A DNA stretch of 64,000 nt from assembly GCA_964623265.1 (NCBI GenBank), contig CAZUTK010000005.1, positions 1 to 64,000 on the forward strand. The letters run 5' to 3'. This document shows, piece after piece, positions 53,302 through 61,774 of the stretch. Within the stretch, counting starts at the first letter, position 1; each line of letters opens with the position of its first letter. The notes under the pieces were generated by a model. That model was not told the origin of the DNA and ran no database searches. It saw nothing but the letters and a program-made list of their open reading frames with translations. The translations under genes were made by a program, and so were the position numbers. This DNA comes from CAZUTK01 sp964623265. Its GTDB lineage: Bacteria; Electryoneota; B3-LCP.

Positions 53302-54231
53302 TCATTCTGGTTTTCCGTGTTCGAATCTGTAATTAACGCCCAGAGCGAGCGTCTGGCGGAATCGCCCGCCTGAAGCGATCTGTTTGTCGTACAGCAATTG
53401 CCAGGCGAGGCTGACCTGCACGATTTTCGACACCTGGGCGGAAAGGATGTTGTCCCAGTTGGCGTCCACCTGCTTCCAGTAATCCTCGTAGGGCGTCCCT
53501 TCGAGCGTATCCGCTTCGGAATAGAAGAGAGCCTGGAAGATCGTCAGCTTGGTGGTGTACGTCAGGGTGTTGCTGAGCTTCGCCATCCAGTCCGTCACCC
53601 ATTCGATGCCGCCGTCGTTGGTGGTGGTGATTTCGGTTTCTTCTGGGGTGATGCTCAAGACGTCCTTGTTGATCCGCTGACGCAGACCGAACCCGAGGCG
53701 GGTCGCGGCTTTGCCAGAAGCGTTCTCGTACAGCGTGCGGGCGATGCCGGCGCTTTCCGTCAGATCAATCGGGTTGAGGTAGCGCTTCACTTGCGGGATA
53801 GAGGCATCCAGAAACTGCGACTCGAAGGTGCCCGCGGCGTAGGGGTCCACCCAGGCGCCCAGCGTCAGTTTCCAGACGGTGTCGAAGCGGATTCGATCCG
53901 TGGACTTGATCGGAGACGCCCACAATTTGGTCTCCTGGGATTGACTGTGGGTCTGTCCGAAGGCGAGTTTGAGTTCGTTTTCCACCCGGATTTTCGGATG
54001 GATCTGCTTATTGGCGACGCCGTGGATGTTCGCCGCCCAGGTCAGCGAACCGACATCGCCGCCCGCCCAGTTGTCGGAGTAGGCGGATTGCGCCAGCGAA
54101 AAGTTCGCTTCCAGGAGCGTGTGCCAGAGGCTGGCGTCGGCGGCGCGAGCTGCGGTGAGTGAACCACAAGCAAAGACGATCATCCAGGCGACGATGTATT
54201 GCCAAGCGATGGGGTGTGTCTTGATCTTCAT
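53302..54231 (-). CDS. DUF3078-family outer-membrane protein
   Basis: A 309-residue protein with a signal peptide (about 1-31), the DUF3078 hallmark near the mature start (NFSLAQSAYSDNWAGGDVGSLTW) shown only in part by NWAGGD, and amphipathic beta strands to a final aromatic strand (NYRFEHG). The family is common in Bacteroidota and relatives and is thought to be outer-membrane; function unknown. ATG at 54231 follows GGAGAGG by six bases. Confidence 0.75.
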   Translation of the reverse strand: MKIKTHPIAWQYIVAWMIVFACGSLTAARAADASLWHTLLEANFSLAQSAYSDNWAGGDVGSLTWAANIHGVANKQIHPKIRVENELKLAFGQTHSQSQETKLWASPIKSTDRIRFDTVWKLTLGAWVDPYAAGTFESQFLDASIPQVKRYLNPIDLTESAGIARTLYENASGKAATRLGFGLRQRINKDVLSITPEETEITTTNDGGIEWVTDWMAKLSNTLTYTTKLTIFQALFYSEADTLEGTPYEDYWKQVDANWDNILSAQVSKIVQVSLAWQLLYDKQIASGGRFRQTLALGVNYRFEHGKPE

Positions 54232-54280
54232 TTTAATCCTCTCCGGAAAAATCATCGGTGATTGCGGGCGGTGCTCAAAC

Positions 54281-54736
54281 CTATGCGGCTTTTAGATCTG
54301 AGGTGCAGTGGGGGCAGCGCACGGCTTGAACGGCGATTTTCGAGAAACAGAAGGGGCAGTCTTTGGTGTTGGGCGCCGCCGGGGCGGCTTCCTTGCGCTT
54401 CAGTTGATTGAGTGCGCGGATCAACAGGAACACGGCGAACGCGACGATCAGGAAGCTGATGACGGTGTTGACGAAGGCGCCGAAATTCAGCGTCACGGCT
54501 CCGGCGGCTTTGGCGTCCGCCAGAGAGATGTAAGGACCGGCGGAAGCGGTGCCGCGCTTGAGGACGATGAACAGGTCGCTGAAGTCCACGTTGCCCAGCA
54601 GCAACCCGATGGGAGGCATAATGACGTCGTCCACCAGGGATTTGACGATGGTGCTAAAGGAGGCGCCGATGATGATGCCGACCGCCATATCCACGACGTT
54701 GCCGCGCATGGCGAATTCTTTGAATTCTTTCAACAT
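54281..54736 (-). CDS. mscL: Large-conductance mechanosensitive channel MscL with zinc-ribbon tail
   Basis: A 151-residue MscL: N-terminal FKEFAMRGNVVDMAVGIIIG, two transmembrane helices, and the usual cytoplasmic helix. The C-terminus adds a two-CxxC zinc ribbon (CPFC ... CPHC) of about 25 residues absent from E. coli MscL. It opens under hypo-osmotic stress. The ribbon could help pentamer assembly or bind a partner. Confidence 0.93.
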   Translation of the reverse strand: MLKEFKEFAMRGNVVDMAVGIIIGASFSTIVKSLVDDVIMPPIGLLLGNVDFSDLFIVLKRGTASAGPYISLADAKAAGAVTLNFGAFVNTVISFLIVAFAVFLLIRALNQLKRKEAAPAAPNTKDCPFCFSKIAVQAVRCPHCTSDLKAA

Positions 54737-54809
54737 CTCACACCTCGGGGAATGGATGGGATTCCGTTACCGGTCGTTGAGACGAGAGCAATTTCCGAAT
54801 GAACGAAGC

Positions 54810-54842
54810 GAGTGTGCTCTCGCGCGGGACGGGAGCACACTC
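54810..54842 (-). terminator. Hairpin downstream of the OmpA-like gene
   Basis: GAGTGTGCTC and its exact complement pair over ten bases around a 13-base loop, just past the stop. No clear T-tract follows on the minus strand, so termination may be partial. Confidence 0.5.
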
Positions 54843-54851
54843 TTTCAGGAT

Positions 54852-56246
54852 TTATTTTAAGCGGACGAATTCGATGCGGCGGTTCTTGGCGCGTCCTTCC
54901 GGAGTCGCGTTGTCGGCGACTGGATCATCGGGACCGAATCCTTTTGTCGTCATGCGGCGAGCTTCGATGCCCTTGTCCACCAGCCATTGTTTGACGGCGT
55001 CCGCCCGCGCCTGCGAGAGCTTCATATTTGAGGCACGGCTTCCGGTATTATCGGTGTAGCCGTTGATTTCCACTTCGATCTCGGGATAGGCGGCAAGCGT
55101 CTTGTAAACCTGCTGCAGCGTGGGTTCGGATTCCGGCAGGATCTGCGAGCTTCCCGACTTGAAGAAGATCCCTTCGAGGACGATCTTCACGCCCTTCTCC
55201 ATCTTGGGTTCTTCTTTTTTCGGTTCGGGCGGAATGTCGTCCTTCGCGTTCAAAGGATCGGTGCCGCGATCGATCTCGACCTTATCCGCGATTGTCCCGC
55301 CGTCGGTATCGGCTTTCAGCGGGTGGGTCTTGTATTGATGCACTTCGCTGCCGTCGGTCAAACCGTCGCCGTCCGAATCGGGATTCAGCGGGTTGGTCTG
55401 GTGCGTCATCCCTTCCGAGTAGTCGTTCAAGCCGTCTTCATCCGTGTCCGTCTTCAAAGGATTCGTCTTGTATTTCAGGACTTCGTCGCCGTCGGTCAAA
55501 CCATCGCCGTCGGTATCGGCTTTCAGCGGATCGGTGCGGTGTTGATAGTGTTCTTCGCCGTCTTTCAAGCCGTCCCCGTCGGTATCGGGGTTGCGGGGGT
55601 TGATGCCCAACTGTTTCTCTTCTTTATCGGTCAAGCCGTCGCCGTCCCTGTCTCCTTTTCCACCAGACAAGGCGAAGCGCATATTCAGCATGGCGCCTAG
55701 ATAGCTGTCGTCGTTCTCTTCGTCGCCTTCGATGATCGGATTCAGGTAATCATTGAAGGTGAAGTGATCCCCCACGCTGAGATCGAAGGCGAGGACGTCA
55801 TCCGGGCGGTATTCCAAGCCGGCGCCGAAGGGGATGAAAGGCGTCCAACCGGTCAATTCCGCACCTTCCAGGAGCACTTTCGGCTCTTGACCTACGTCGT
55901 AGTAGAGGATCCCTCCGCCTGCGTAGATGAAGGGATACCATTTCCCCTGCGTCACGGGGCAGAGGCGAAAACGGAAGTCGATCGGGATCATATCCGTGCT
56001 GAAGGCGGTCCCGCTGATCCGCGCCAAACCCGCGCCGAAGTCACCCTGCAGAGAATTCAGTAGGGGGAAGGCGACGAAGGCGCGCATTTGGGGTTCGATG
56101 GGATAGGTGTCGGATTCGTTCAATCCGATCGTGCCGCCGCCACCGATGCCGATTTCCACGCCGCGCTCGCGATACTGCGCGTCCGCGTTCGACAGGATCA
56201 AGATCGGCAGAAGGCATAACAGCAGAGCGAAGGCTACCACTTTCAT
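54852..56246 (-). CDS. OmpA-family protein with thrombospondin type 3 repeats
   Basis: A 464-residue outer-membrane protein: signal peptide (about 1-23), a beta-barrel (about 25-200), five calcium-binding TSP3 repeats of 23 residues (TDGDGLTDGDE type), then an OmpA domain (about 345-464) with NGYTDNTGSRASNMKLSQARA, which anchors to peptidoglycan. It ties the outer membrane to the cell wall across a rigid calcium-dependent spacer. Common in T9SS phyla. Confidence 0.92.
   Translation of the reverse strand: MKVVAFALLLCLLPILILSNADAQYRERGVEIGIGGGGTIGLNESDTYPIEPQMRAFVAFPLLNSLQGDFGAGLARISGTAFSTDMIPIDFRFRLCPVTQGKWYPFIYAGGGILYYDVGQEPKVLLEGAELTGWTPFIPFGAGLEYRPDDVLAFDLSVGDHFTFNDYLNPIIEGDEENDDSYLGAMLNMRFALSGGKGDRDGDGLTDKEEKQLGINPRNPDTDGDGLKDGEEHYQHRTDPLKADTDGDGLTDGDEVLKYKTNPLKTDTDEDGLNDYSEGMTHQTNPLNPDSDGDGLTDGSEVHQYKTHPLKADTDGGTIADKVEIDRGTDPLNAKDDIPPEPKKEEPKMEKGVKIVLEGIFFKSGSSQILPESEPTLQQVYKTLAAYPEIEVEINGYTDNTGSRASNMKLSQARADAVKQWLVDKGIEARRMTTKGFGPDDPVADNATPEGRAKNRRIEFVRLK
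55245..55601 (-). repeat. Five 69-bp repeats encoding TSP3 units
   Basis: Inside the OmpA-like gene; each unit codes 23 residues with a DxDxDGLxD core. The last unit is degenerate (TDGGTIADK). Confidence 0.8.
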
Positions 56247-56283
56247 CTTAAGATTTCCTCCCCTATAGACTATTTTTAAAACG

Positions 56284-56323
56284 AAATCGCGATGGGTGCG
56301 ATTTTGTTAATTGTTTCACAATT
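56284..56323. repeat. Two adjacent inverted repeats in the OmpA-like gene leader
   Basis: A 7-bp stem with a 7-base loop and next to it a 6-bp stem with a TTC loop, 38 and 63 bases from the start codon. They could be operators or leader RNA structure. Confidence 0.3.
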
Positions 56324-56786
56324 TTTTTCAGAATTCAGAATGTAATGGTGTTCTTTCGCTTTTATGACGCGAGATCCTGCATCCGCAAAGAAGCAGACAG
56401 CCGGTCAGGAACGAAATTCGGATGCAAGTGGGAAAGCAGCGCGAGGTGCGGAAAAATCCGAAGTCAGAAGCTCACGGAAGGATTTTGATGTAATATACAT
56501 ACGCTTCAGGAATAAGTAAAGAGAAATCTTGAAAATAATTTTTTTGAAAAGAGGCTCCCCAAAAAACGAATCCTCGTTTTCCGGCTGGGCGTCAGCCGGA
56601 ACTGAAGCCGGTGCGCCGTGTTGTTTCAGCCCACGCTTTCGCCGGTGCACGAAGGGATTTGCTTCTGACTTTTTGAGCAGCCTCCTTATCCGGTCTGTTT
56701 CTCGCTGTCCAAATGACGAAGTGATAGGCTGCGGTACGAGATGCTGGATTGGGGGAAGCTCGCAACGCGCATCGTGCAATGCGGAC

Positions 56787-56815
56787 TTGACTTTTCGGGG
56801 AATCGAGCCTATATT
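56787..56815 (+). promoter_or_regulatory. Candidate promoter of the aldehyde dehydrogenase gene
   Basis: TTGACT (56787-56792), 17 bases, TATATT (56810-56815), about 40 bases before the ATG. Confidence 0.6.
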
Positions 56816-56856
56816 CTACCCATATTTGAGAAATCGTCCATAACGTCGGAATTCTT

Positions 56857-58497
56857 ATGGATCGCGACTTATCATCCGTGCAGGAAGTGCGGGACTTGCT
56901 GGTCCGCGCCGAGGCGACGCTGCCCGCCTTGAAGGAACTCAGTCAGAAAGACGTCAACCGCATCACCGAAGCGATGGCGGACGCCGGCTATCAGGCGGCG
57001 GAGCGACTGGCGAAGATGGCGGTGGAAGAGACTGGTTTCGGCCGGTACGAAGACAAGGTCGTCAAGAACCGCTTCGCCACCCGCAATTTACTGCAGTATA
57101 TCGCCTGCTTGAAGACGGTGGGATTTTTGGATGAGGAGAGCCGCGACGGCGTTTATCGCATCGCGGAACCGATGGGGGTGGTGGCGGCAATCATTCCGTC
57201 CACCAATCCCACTTCGACGGCGCTCTATAAGGGGATCATCGCGTTGAAGGCGCGCAACGCCATCGTGATGTCACCGCATCCGGCGGCGGTGCGCTGCAGC
57301 ATCGAAGCCTGCAACGTCCTGTCGGTGGCTGCGGAGCGCGCCGGCGCTCCGAAGGGGTGCATCCAGTGCATGTCCATTCCGGAATTATCGGGCACTCAGG
57401 AGCTGATGCGGCACCCCATCACCAAGGTGATTCTGGCGACGGGCGGTACGGCACTGGTGCGAGCCGCCTATTCGGCGGGGAAGCCGGCTTACGGCGTGGG
57501 ACCGGGCAATGTCCCCGCCTTCATCGAACGAACGGCGGATGTGCGCAAGGCGGTTCAGGACGTCATCGCGTCGAAAACCTTCGATTACGGCACGGTCTGC
57601 GCATCGGAACAGTCCCTGATCGCCGACCGGCCGGTGCGGGATGAAGTAATGGCGGAACTGAAGCGCCTTCACGCGTATTTCTGCAATGAAGCGGAGACGG
57701 CGGCTCTGGAGAAGCTGATGATCACTCCCCAAGGAGGCATCAACTCCGCCGTAGTGGGGCAGCCCGCGGCGCGGATCGCTCAGATGGCGGGATTTCAGGT
57801 GGCGCCGCAAACCAGCGTGCTGATCGTCCCTCTTGAAGGGGTAGGGAAGAAATATCCGCTTTCAATGGAGAAGCTGTCGCCGGTGCTCGCTTTTTACGAG
57901 GCGGACGGATGGGAGAAGGGCTGCGAACGCGCCATCGAGGTTTTGAAGTTCGGCGGTCTGGGGCATACGCTGGTCATCCACAGCCGGGATGAAGCCGTCA
58001 TCCGCGAATTTGCTTTGAAGAAGCCGGTCTTCCGCATACTGGTCAACACCGGAGGGACGCAGGGCGCCATCGGATTGACGACGGGTCTGGAACCCGCTCT
58101 GACCCTAGGCTGCGGCACCTGGGGCGGATCCATCACCGCGGACAACGTGACGCCGCTGCATTTGATCAACATCAAGCGGCTGGCGTATGAAATCCGCCCC
58201 ATTCAGGCGCAGGCGGATGCCGGGGATGCGTCGCGAGCGGCGGCGCAGCGATCCAGGTCATCCGCTGTACCGCAACCCGCCAAACCCGTCCGCTGGCGCT
58301 ACGACGAGAAGTACCGCTACCGCCCCGCCGCCGAAAAACCTCTTGCGCCGGAAGTCCGCGCCGATGCTCCCGCTACGTCCGCTCCGCTGCCCGGCGTCGA
58401 GGTTCGATACGGATCCACGGGGGTCACGGAGGAGCAGATCGAAGCATTGATCCGGGAATTCGTGCGCGGGGGGGGCGAGGAGGGGAAGAAGAGGTAG
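56857..58497 (+). CDS. CoA-acylating aldehyde dehydrogenase with encapsulation-peptide-like tail
   Basis: A 546-residue enzyme of the EutE/PduP/AdhE-N family. Rossmann elements (PMGVVAAIIPSTNPTSTA, ILATGG) and the catalytic Cys248 (YGTVCASEQS) are present. The family converts an aldehyde, CoA and NAD to acyl-CoA and NADH. The core ends near residue 450. A low-complexity Ala/Arg/Pro linker and a final amphipathic helix (VTEEQIEALIREFVRGG) follow. Such a linker plus helix is how many microcompartment cargo enzymes are packed into shells. No shell protein gene lies in the window. It has its own promoter. Confidence 0.85.
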   Translation: MDRDLSSVQEVRDLLVRAEATLPALKELSQKDVNRITEAMADAGYQAAERLAKMAVEETGFGRYEDKVVKNRFATRNLLQYIACLKTVGFLDEESRDGVYRIAEPMGVVAAIIPSTNPTSTALYKGIIALKARNAIVMSPHPAAVRCSIEACNVLSVAAERAGAPKGCIQCMSIPELSGTQELMRHPITKVILATGGTALVRAAYSAGKPAYGVGPGNVPAFIERTADVRKAVQDVIASKTFDYGTVCASEQSLIADRPVRDEVMAELKRLHAYFCNEAETAALEKLMITPQGGINSAVVGQPAARIAQMAGFQVAPQTSVLIVPLEGVGKKYPLSMEKLSPVLAFYEADGWEKGCERAIEVLKFGGLGHTLVIHSRDEAVIREFALKKPVFRILVNTGGTQGAIGLTTGLEPALTLGCGTWGGSITADNVTPLHLINIKRLAYEIRPIQAQADAGDASRAAAQRSRSSAVPQPAKPVRWRYDEKYRYRPAAEKPLAPEVRADAPATSAPLPGVEVRYGSTGVTEEQIEALIREFVRGGGEEGKKR

Positions 58498-58503
58498 GGA
58501 GGT

Positions 58504-58549
58504 CCCAACGCAGAAGCGTTGGGCTATTATCCGGCGTCCTTGCGGACGC
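58504..58549. repeat. Two REP-like hairpins
   Basis: CCCAACGC-AGAA-GCGTTGGG (58504-58523) and GCGTCC-TTGC-GGACGC (58534-58549) lie between two convergent genes. The pattern resembles repetitive extragenic palindromes of some free-living phyla; only one copy is visible here. Confidence 0.45.
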
Positions 58550-58583
58550 TTCTTGACCTCGTTGGGGGTTGATGAGACAACAG

Positions 58584-58607
58584 CCCAGCCTTTCAAGGCT
58601 GGGTTTT
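58584..58607. terminator. Terminator between convergent genes
   Basis: CCCAGCC-TTTCAA-GGCTGGG followed by TTTT, serving the aldehyde dehydrogenase on the plus strand. It lies one base from the subtilase stop. Confidence 0.7.
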
Positions 58608-61257
58608 ATTTCATCAGCACCATTTTCCTCACCGCTTTATACTCCCCCGCCGCCAGCCGCGCAAAATAGACGCCCGAAGGCAGACCGGATCCGTCGAAGG
58701 TGACTTCGTGCGTTCCCGCCGTCCGCAGACCCTTCACCAGCGTCGCCACAGTTCTGCCGCCGACGTCGAAGATTTCGAGGTTCGTTCGCGCCGGGCTGGG
58801 TAGGGTGAAAGAGAAGCGAGTGCCGGGATTGAAAGGATTCGGGAAATTCTGACTCATAAAGAAGCGCGCGGGAAGATTTTGTCCGCCGGGTGATTCGATG
58901 CCGTAGAGTTCCAGCCAGTTCAGGATGGCGGAAAGGAAGTCGGTTCGCGAGTTGAATCCGGCGGCGGAGTCGTTGATGGCTTCGAAGCCGAAGGAGAGGA
59001 AGACGACTGCTCCATGAGCGTCGCAGTGCACGCCCGCCAGCCGGTCCGGCTGCGACGCATCGTACACCAGCATGGCTGCGCCTTCGCCGGCGGCGGCGAC
59101 GACGTCCTGCGAGGTCTGGTTGGCGGCGCCGCCCGATCCCAGAATGATGAAGTTCATTCCGGCGGAGATGGGGTCGCCCTCGATCCCCTGCACGCTGAAG
59201 TCGCCGGCGTTGTCCTCTACGAACGCGACGCCCAGATAGTTGTCCAGGAAGGGGTCGCTGCGTTCGTGCATTTCCCGCGCGATGTTTTGACCGGATAGAA
59301 TCAGACGCCCGCCGCCGTCCAGAAATTGCGTCAACGCCGCCGAAGCTTCCGGCGGGAAGACGTTTTGCTGAGCGGTACCTGTGTACCAGAGGACGAGGGG
59401 ATAATGGGACAAAATCTCGGCATCCGGCACTCCACTGCGCGCCGCATTCCAGACTTCCCAAGTGCGCCCCAGCGCATCCAGCGGGACGGTGTAGTAATAA
59501 TAGACTTCTTCATCCTGCCCCTGGTCGGCGTTGACGATCAGGATCTCGCCTCGTCCGAGCTGGATTTCCAATTTCTGCAGATAATCGTAGCCGGTGTTAT
59601 CCGTGAAATGCAGATCCAGTTCCGCGCGGCGATATCCGCTGAAGCCGGCAGAGAGCGCAAGCGAGAAGGGCGATGCGGCGTTGTTCGCGGTTTGTTGGAG
59701 GGCAAGATCGCCGAAGTCCGCGGAGGAATGAAGGATCATCACGTCGGGATCCGAGCAGGTAAGTTCGGCGTGGAGGGCGCTGAGATTCTGCGGAGAGCGA
59801 TTCTGTAGATAGACGATCAGATCGGCGGATTCGCCGGCGGAGAGTCTTCCGCTGGAATCCGCGTCCAACAGATCGAAGGATTGAACGCCGCAGGTCCAGT
59901 CGCAGGCTGCGCCGACGTTCAGACGCAGCGCTTGAGGCCAGTAGGGGTTGCCCGTCAGGATGGTATCGCACGTCGCCGTCAGGCGCGCGCCGACTTCATC
60001 TCCAGTCAGCAGCGGGTAGAGGCTCTTCAGCAGTCCGGCGGTGCCCGCCGCCACCGGGCACGCCATCGAAGTGCCGCTCATATTGCCGTAGCCGCCGTTG
60101 TTGGTGGTGGAGAAGATCCCTTCACCCGGCGCGAAGAGGTCCACCCAGGCGCCGTAGTTGGAGAAATCCGCCATATGATCCTGCGCGTTGGTGGCGCCGA
60201 CGGCGATGACGTGTTGATAGCCGGCGGGGTATTGGATCTGCGAGGTGGATTCGTTGCCCGCCGCCGCCACCGAGACGACGCCGCGGTTGAAGGCGAAGTT
60301 GAGCACCTGCTGAGTGTAAGCGGAAAAACCGGATCCCCCGAAGCTCATCGAGATCACATCGGCACCGTTTTCCGCGGCGTACACGGTGGCTTCGTTGTAG
60401 TAGGCGATCAACCCCTGGCCGCTGACGGAAAGATATCCCGCCCGCAGCGCCATGATCTTCACCCCCCAGCCCACACCGGCGCCGCCCAGGGCGTTGTTGG
60501 ATCGCTGAGAAGCATCGCCCGCGCAATGAGTGCCGTGGCCGTCGAAATCGGAGGGATCGTTGTCCGGGGTTTCTCCGTCTTCGCCGGGCCAAACCGCCGC
60601 CTGCCCCACGTTCACCCAGTCCCATCCCCAGAAGTCGTCAATATAACCGTTGGCATCGTCGTCCAGCCCGTTCCAGTCCGAAGGATCCACGACGCCGTTG
60701 CCGTTCAGATCTTCGCCGGGATTGACCCAGATGTTGGGGGCGAGGTCGGGATGATCGTACATCACGCCGGTGTCTATGATGCCCACGACCGCGAAGGGCG
60801 CCGATCCGGAAGCCCACCACCAAGCGGTTTCGCAATCGGTGATGGTCAAGTGATATTGGGAGGGGCGGTATGGATCGTCCGCTGAACGGGAGGCGAAGAC
60901 CGGCAGCGCCCAGCGCGGTTCCGCCCAGAGGATGCCAGGGATGCTTTGCAGCGACCGGCAGAGTCCTGGTATGTCGGCGTCCGGAGGCAGGAAGGCTTCC
61001 CAGATGCGCGCGAGGTCGCGCTCGAACCCGTCTTCAGATCGGGCGAACTGCGGGTAAATCCGCCGCAGATTTTCCGGTCCGACGGAAAGAGGCGCAGCCG
61101 CCCATTCGACCAGGTGGGAGGGATCGGCGAGGTCTTCCGCACAGGCGAAGATGATTCTTCCGGGGAGGTAGGATTGTCCATTCGAAGTGGGGAGATTCGC
61201 GCAGAATGCGGGCAGCGAGCAGAGAAGGATGGAAATGGCGAAAGCAATCGTTTTCAT
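58606..61257 (-). CDS. Subtilisin-like S8 serine protease with T9SS sorting domain
   Basis: An 883-residue secreted protease: signal peptide (about 1-20), an inhibitor-like propeptide (about 30-125), an S8 domain with the full triad Asp162 (DTG), His241 (GHGTHC), Ser397 (GTSMACP) and oxyanion Asn335, a calcium-binding acidic insert (DLNGNGVVDPSDWNG), beta modules (about 455-780) and a T9SS domain ending KMVLMK. Likely an active surface protease for polymer feeding. Confidence 0.93.
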   Translation of the reverse strand: MKTIAFAISILLCSLPAFCANLPTSNGQSYLPGRIIFACAEDLADPSHLVEWAAAPLSVGPENLRRIYPQFARSEDGFERDLARIWEAFLPPDADIPGLCRSLQSIPGILWAEPRWALPVFASRSADDPYRPSQYHLTITDCETAWWWASGSAPFAVVGIIDTGVMYDHPDLAPNIWVNPGEDLNGNGVVDPSDWNGLDDDANGYIDDFWGWDWVNVGQAAVWPGEDGETPDNDPSDFDGHGTHCAGDASQRSNNALGGAGVGWGVKIMALRAGYLSVSGQGLIAYYNEATVYAAENGADVISMSFGGSGFSAYTQQVLNFAFNRGVVSVAAAGNESTSQIQYPAGYQHVIAVGATNAQDHMADFSNYGAWVDLFAPGEGIFSTTNNGGYGNMSGTSMACPVAAGTAGLLKSLYPLLTGDEVGARLTATCDTILTGNPYWPQALRLNVGAACDWTCGVQSFDLLDADSSGRLSAGESADLIVYLQNRSPQNLSALHAELTCSDPDVMILHSSADFGDLALQQTANNAASPFSLALSAGFSGYRRAELDLHFTDNTGYDYLQKLEIQLGRGEILIVNADQGQDEEVYYYYTVPLDALGRTWEVWNAARSGVPDAEILSHYPLVLWYTGTAQQNVFPPEASAALTQFLDGGGRLILSGQNIAREMHERSDPFLDNYLGVAFVEDNAGDFSVQGIEGDPISAGMNFIILGSGGAANQTSQDVVAAAGEGAAMLVYDASQPDRLAGVHCDAHGAVVFLSFGFEAINDSAAGFNSRTDFLSAILNWLELYGIESPGGQNLPARFFMSQNFPNPFNPGTRFSFTLPSPARTNLEIFDVGGRTVATLVKGLRTAGTHEVTFDGSGLPSGVYFARLAAGEYKAVRKMVLMK

Positions 61258-61333
61258 CTTCGGCTCAGATTGGATGGAGATTTTGTTTGAACATTATACG
61301 GAATTTACCCCCGTTAAATAAATAAAAAAAATA

Positions 61334-61363
61334 TGGACAATGACCTTTTTTATTTCGTATATT
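61334..61363 (+). promoter_or_regulatory. Candidate promoter of the cold shock gene
   Basis: TGGACA (61334-61339), 18 bases, TATATT (61358-61363) within an AT-rich stretch. Predicted leader of about 105 bases, in keeping with the long leaders of cold shock mRNAs. Confidence 0.4.
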
Positions 61364-61473
61364 ATCTATATCAGTGAAGTCATCGGTTGTTGTTCATCGC
61401 TGCATCTTCGGATCTGCCAATGACGCCTTGACGTCCTGGTGAAAGAAACGTCCAATTAAAGAGGTAAAGAGTA

Positions 61474-61683
61474 ATGTCACAAGGTACCGTGAAATGGTTC
61501 AACCCGCGCAAAGGGTACGGGTTCATCAAAGTAGACGACAGTTCGGAGGACGTGTTCGTCCACGCCAACGAAGTCGTCGGAGGCGGTTTCCGCAAGGAGC
61601 TTTACGAGAACCAACGCGTCGAATTTGAGATCGCGAACGGTCAAAAAGGTCCCTTAGCAAAGAGCGTTCGCGTGATTGAATAA
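61474..61683 (+). CDS. Cold shock domain protein
   Basis: A 69-residue CspA-type protein with RNP1 (KGYGFIKV) and RNP2 (DVFVHANEV) motifs. It binds single-stranded RNA and DNA and melts mRNA structure in the cold. Single gene with its own promoter and terminator. Confidence 0.96.
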   Translation: MSQGTVKWFNPRKGYGFIKVDDSSEDVFVHANEVVGGGFRKELYENQRVEFEIANGQKGPLAKSVRVIE

Positions 61684-61702
61684 TACCGCGAATACTATGC
61701 AG

Positions 61703-61730
61703 CCCGGCTCGCAGGAGCCGGGTTTTTTTT
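61703..61730 (+). terminator. Rho-independent terminator
   Basis: CCCGGCTC-GCAG-GAGCCGGG followed by eight T residues, 19 bases after the cold shock gene. Confidence 0.95.
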
Positions 61731-61774
61731 GCGCATCGCCGCCGTTTTCTCTTGGAGATGAAAGCCGGCGCGGT

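Larger units (their letters stand above)
56247..56856. other. Divergent intergenic region upstream of OmpA-like and aldehyde dehydrogenase genes
   Basis: A 610-base gap. It contains two inverted repeats near the OmpA-like gene (AAATCGC/GCGATTT at 56284-56304 and AATTGT/ACAATT at 56309-56323) and a promoter for the aldehyde dehydrogenase at 56787-56815. The frames of 104 and 124 codons on opposite strands around 56405-56843 overlap and have no recognisable motif, so I call no gene. Confidence 0.5.
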
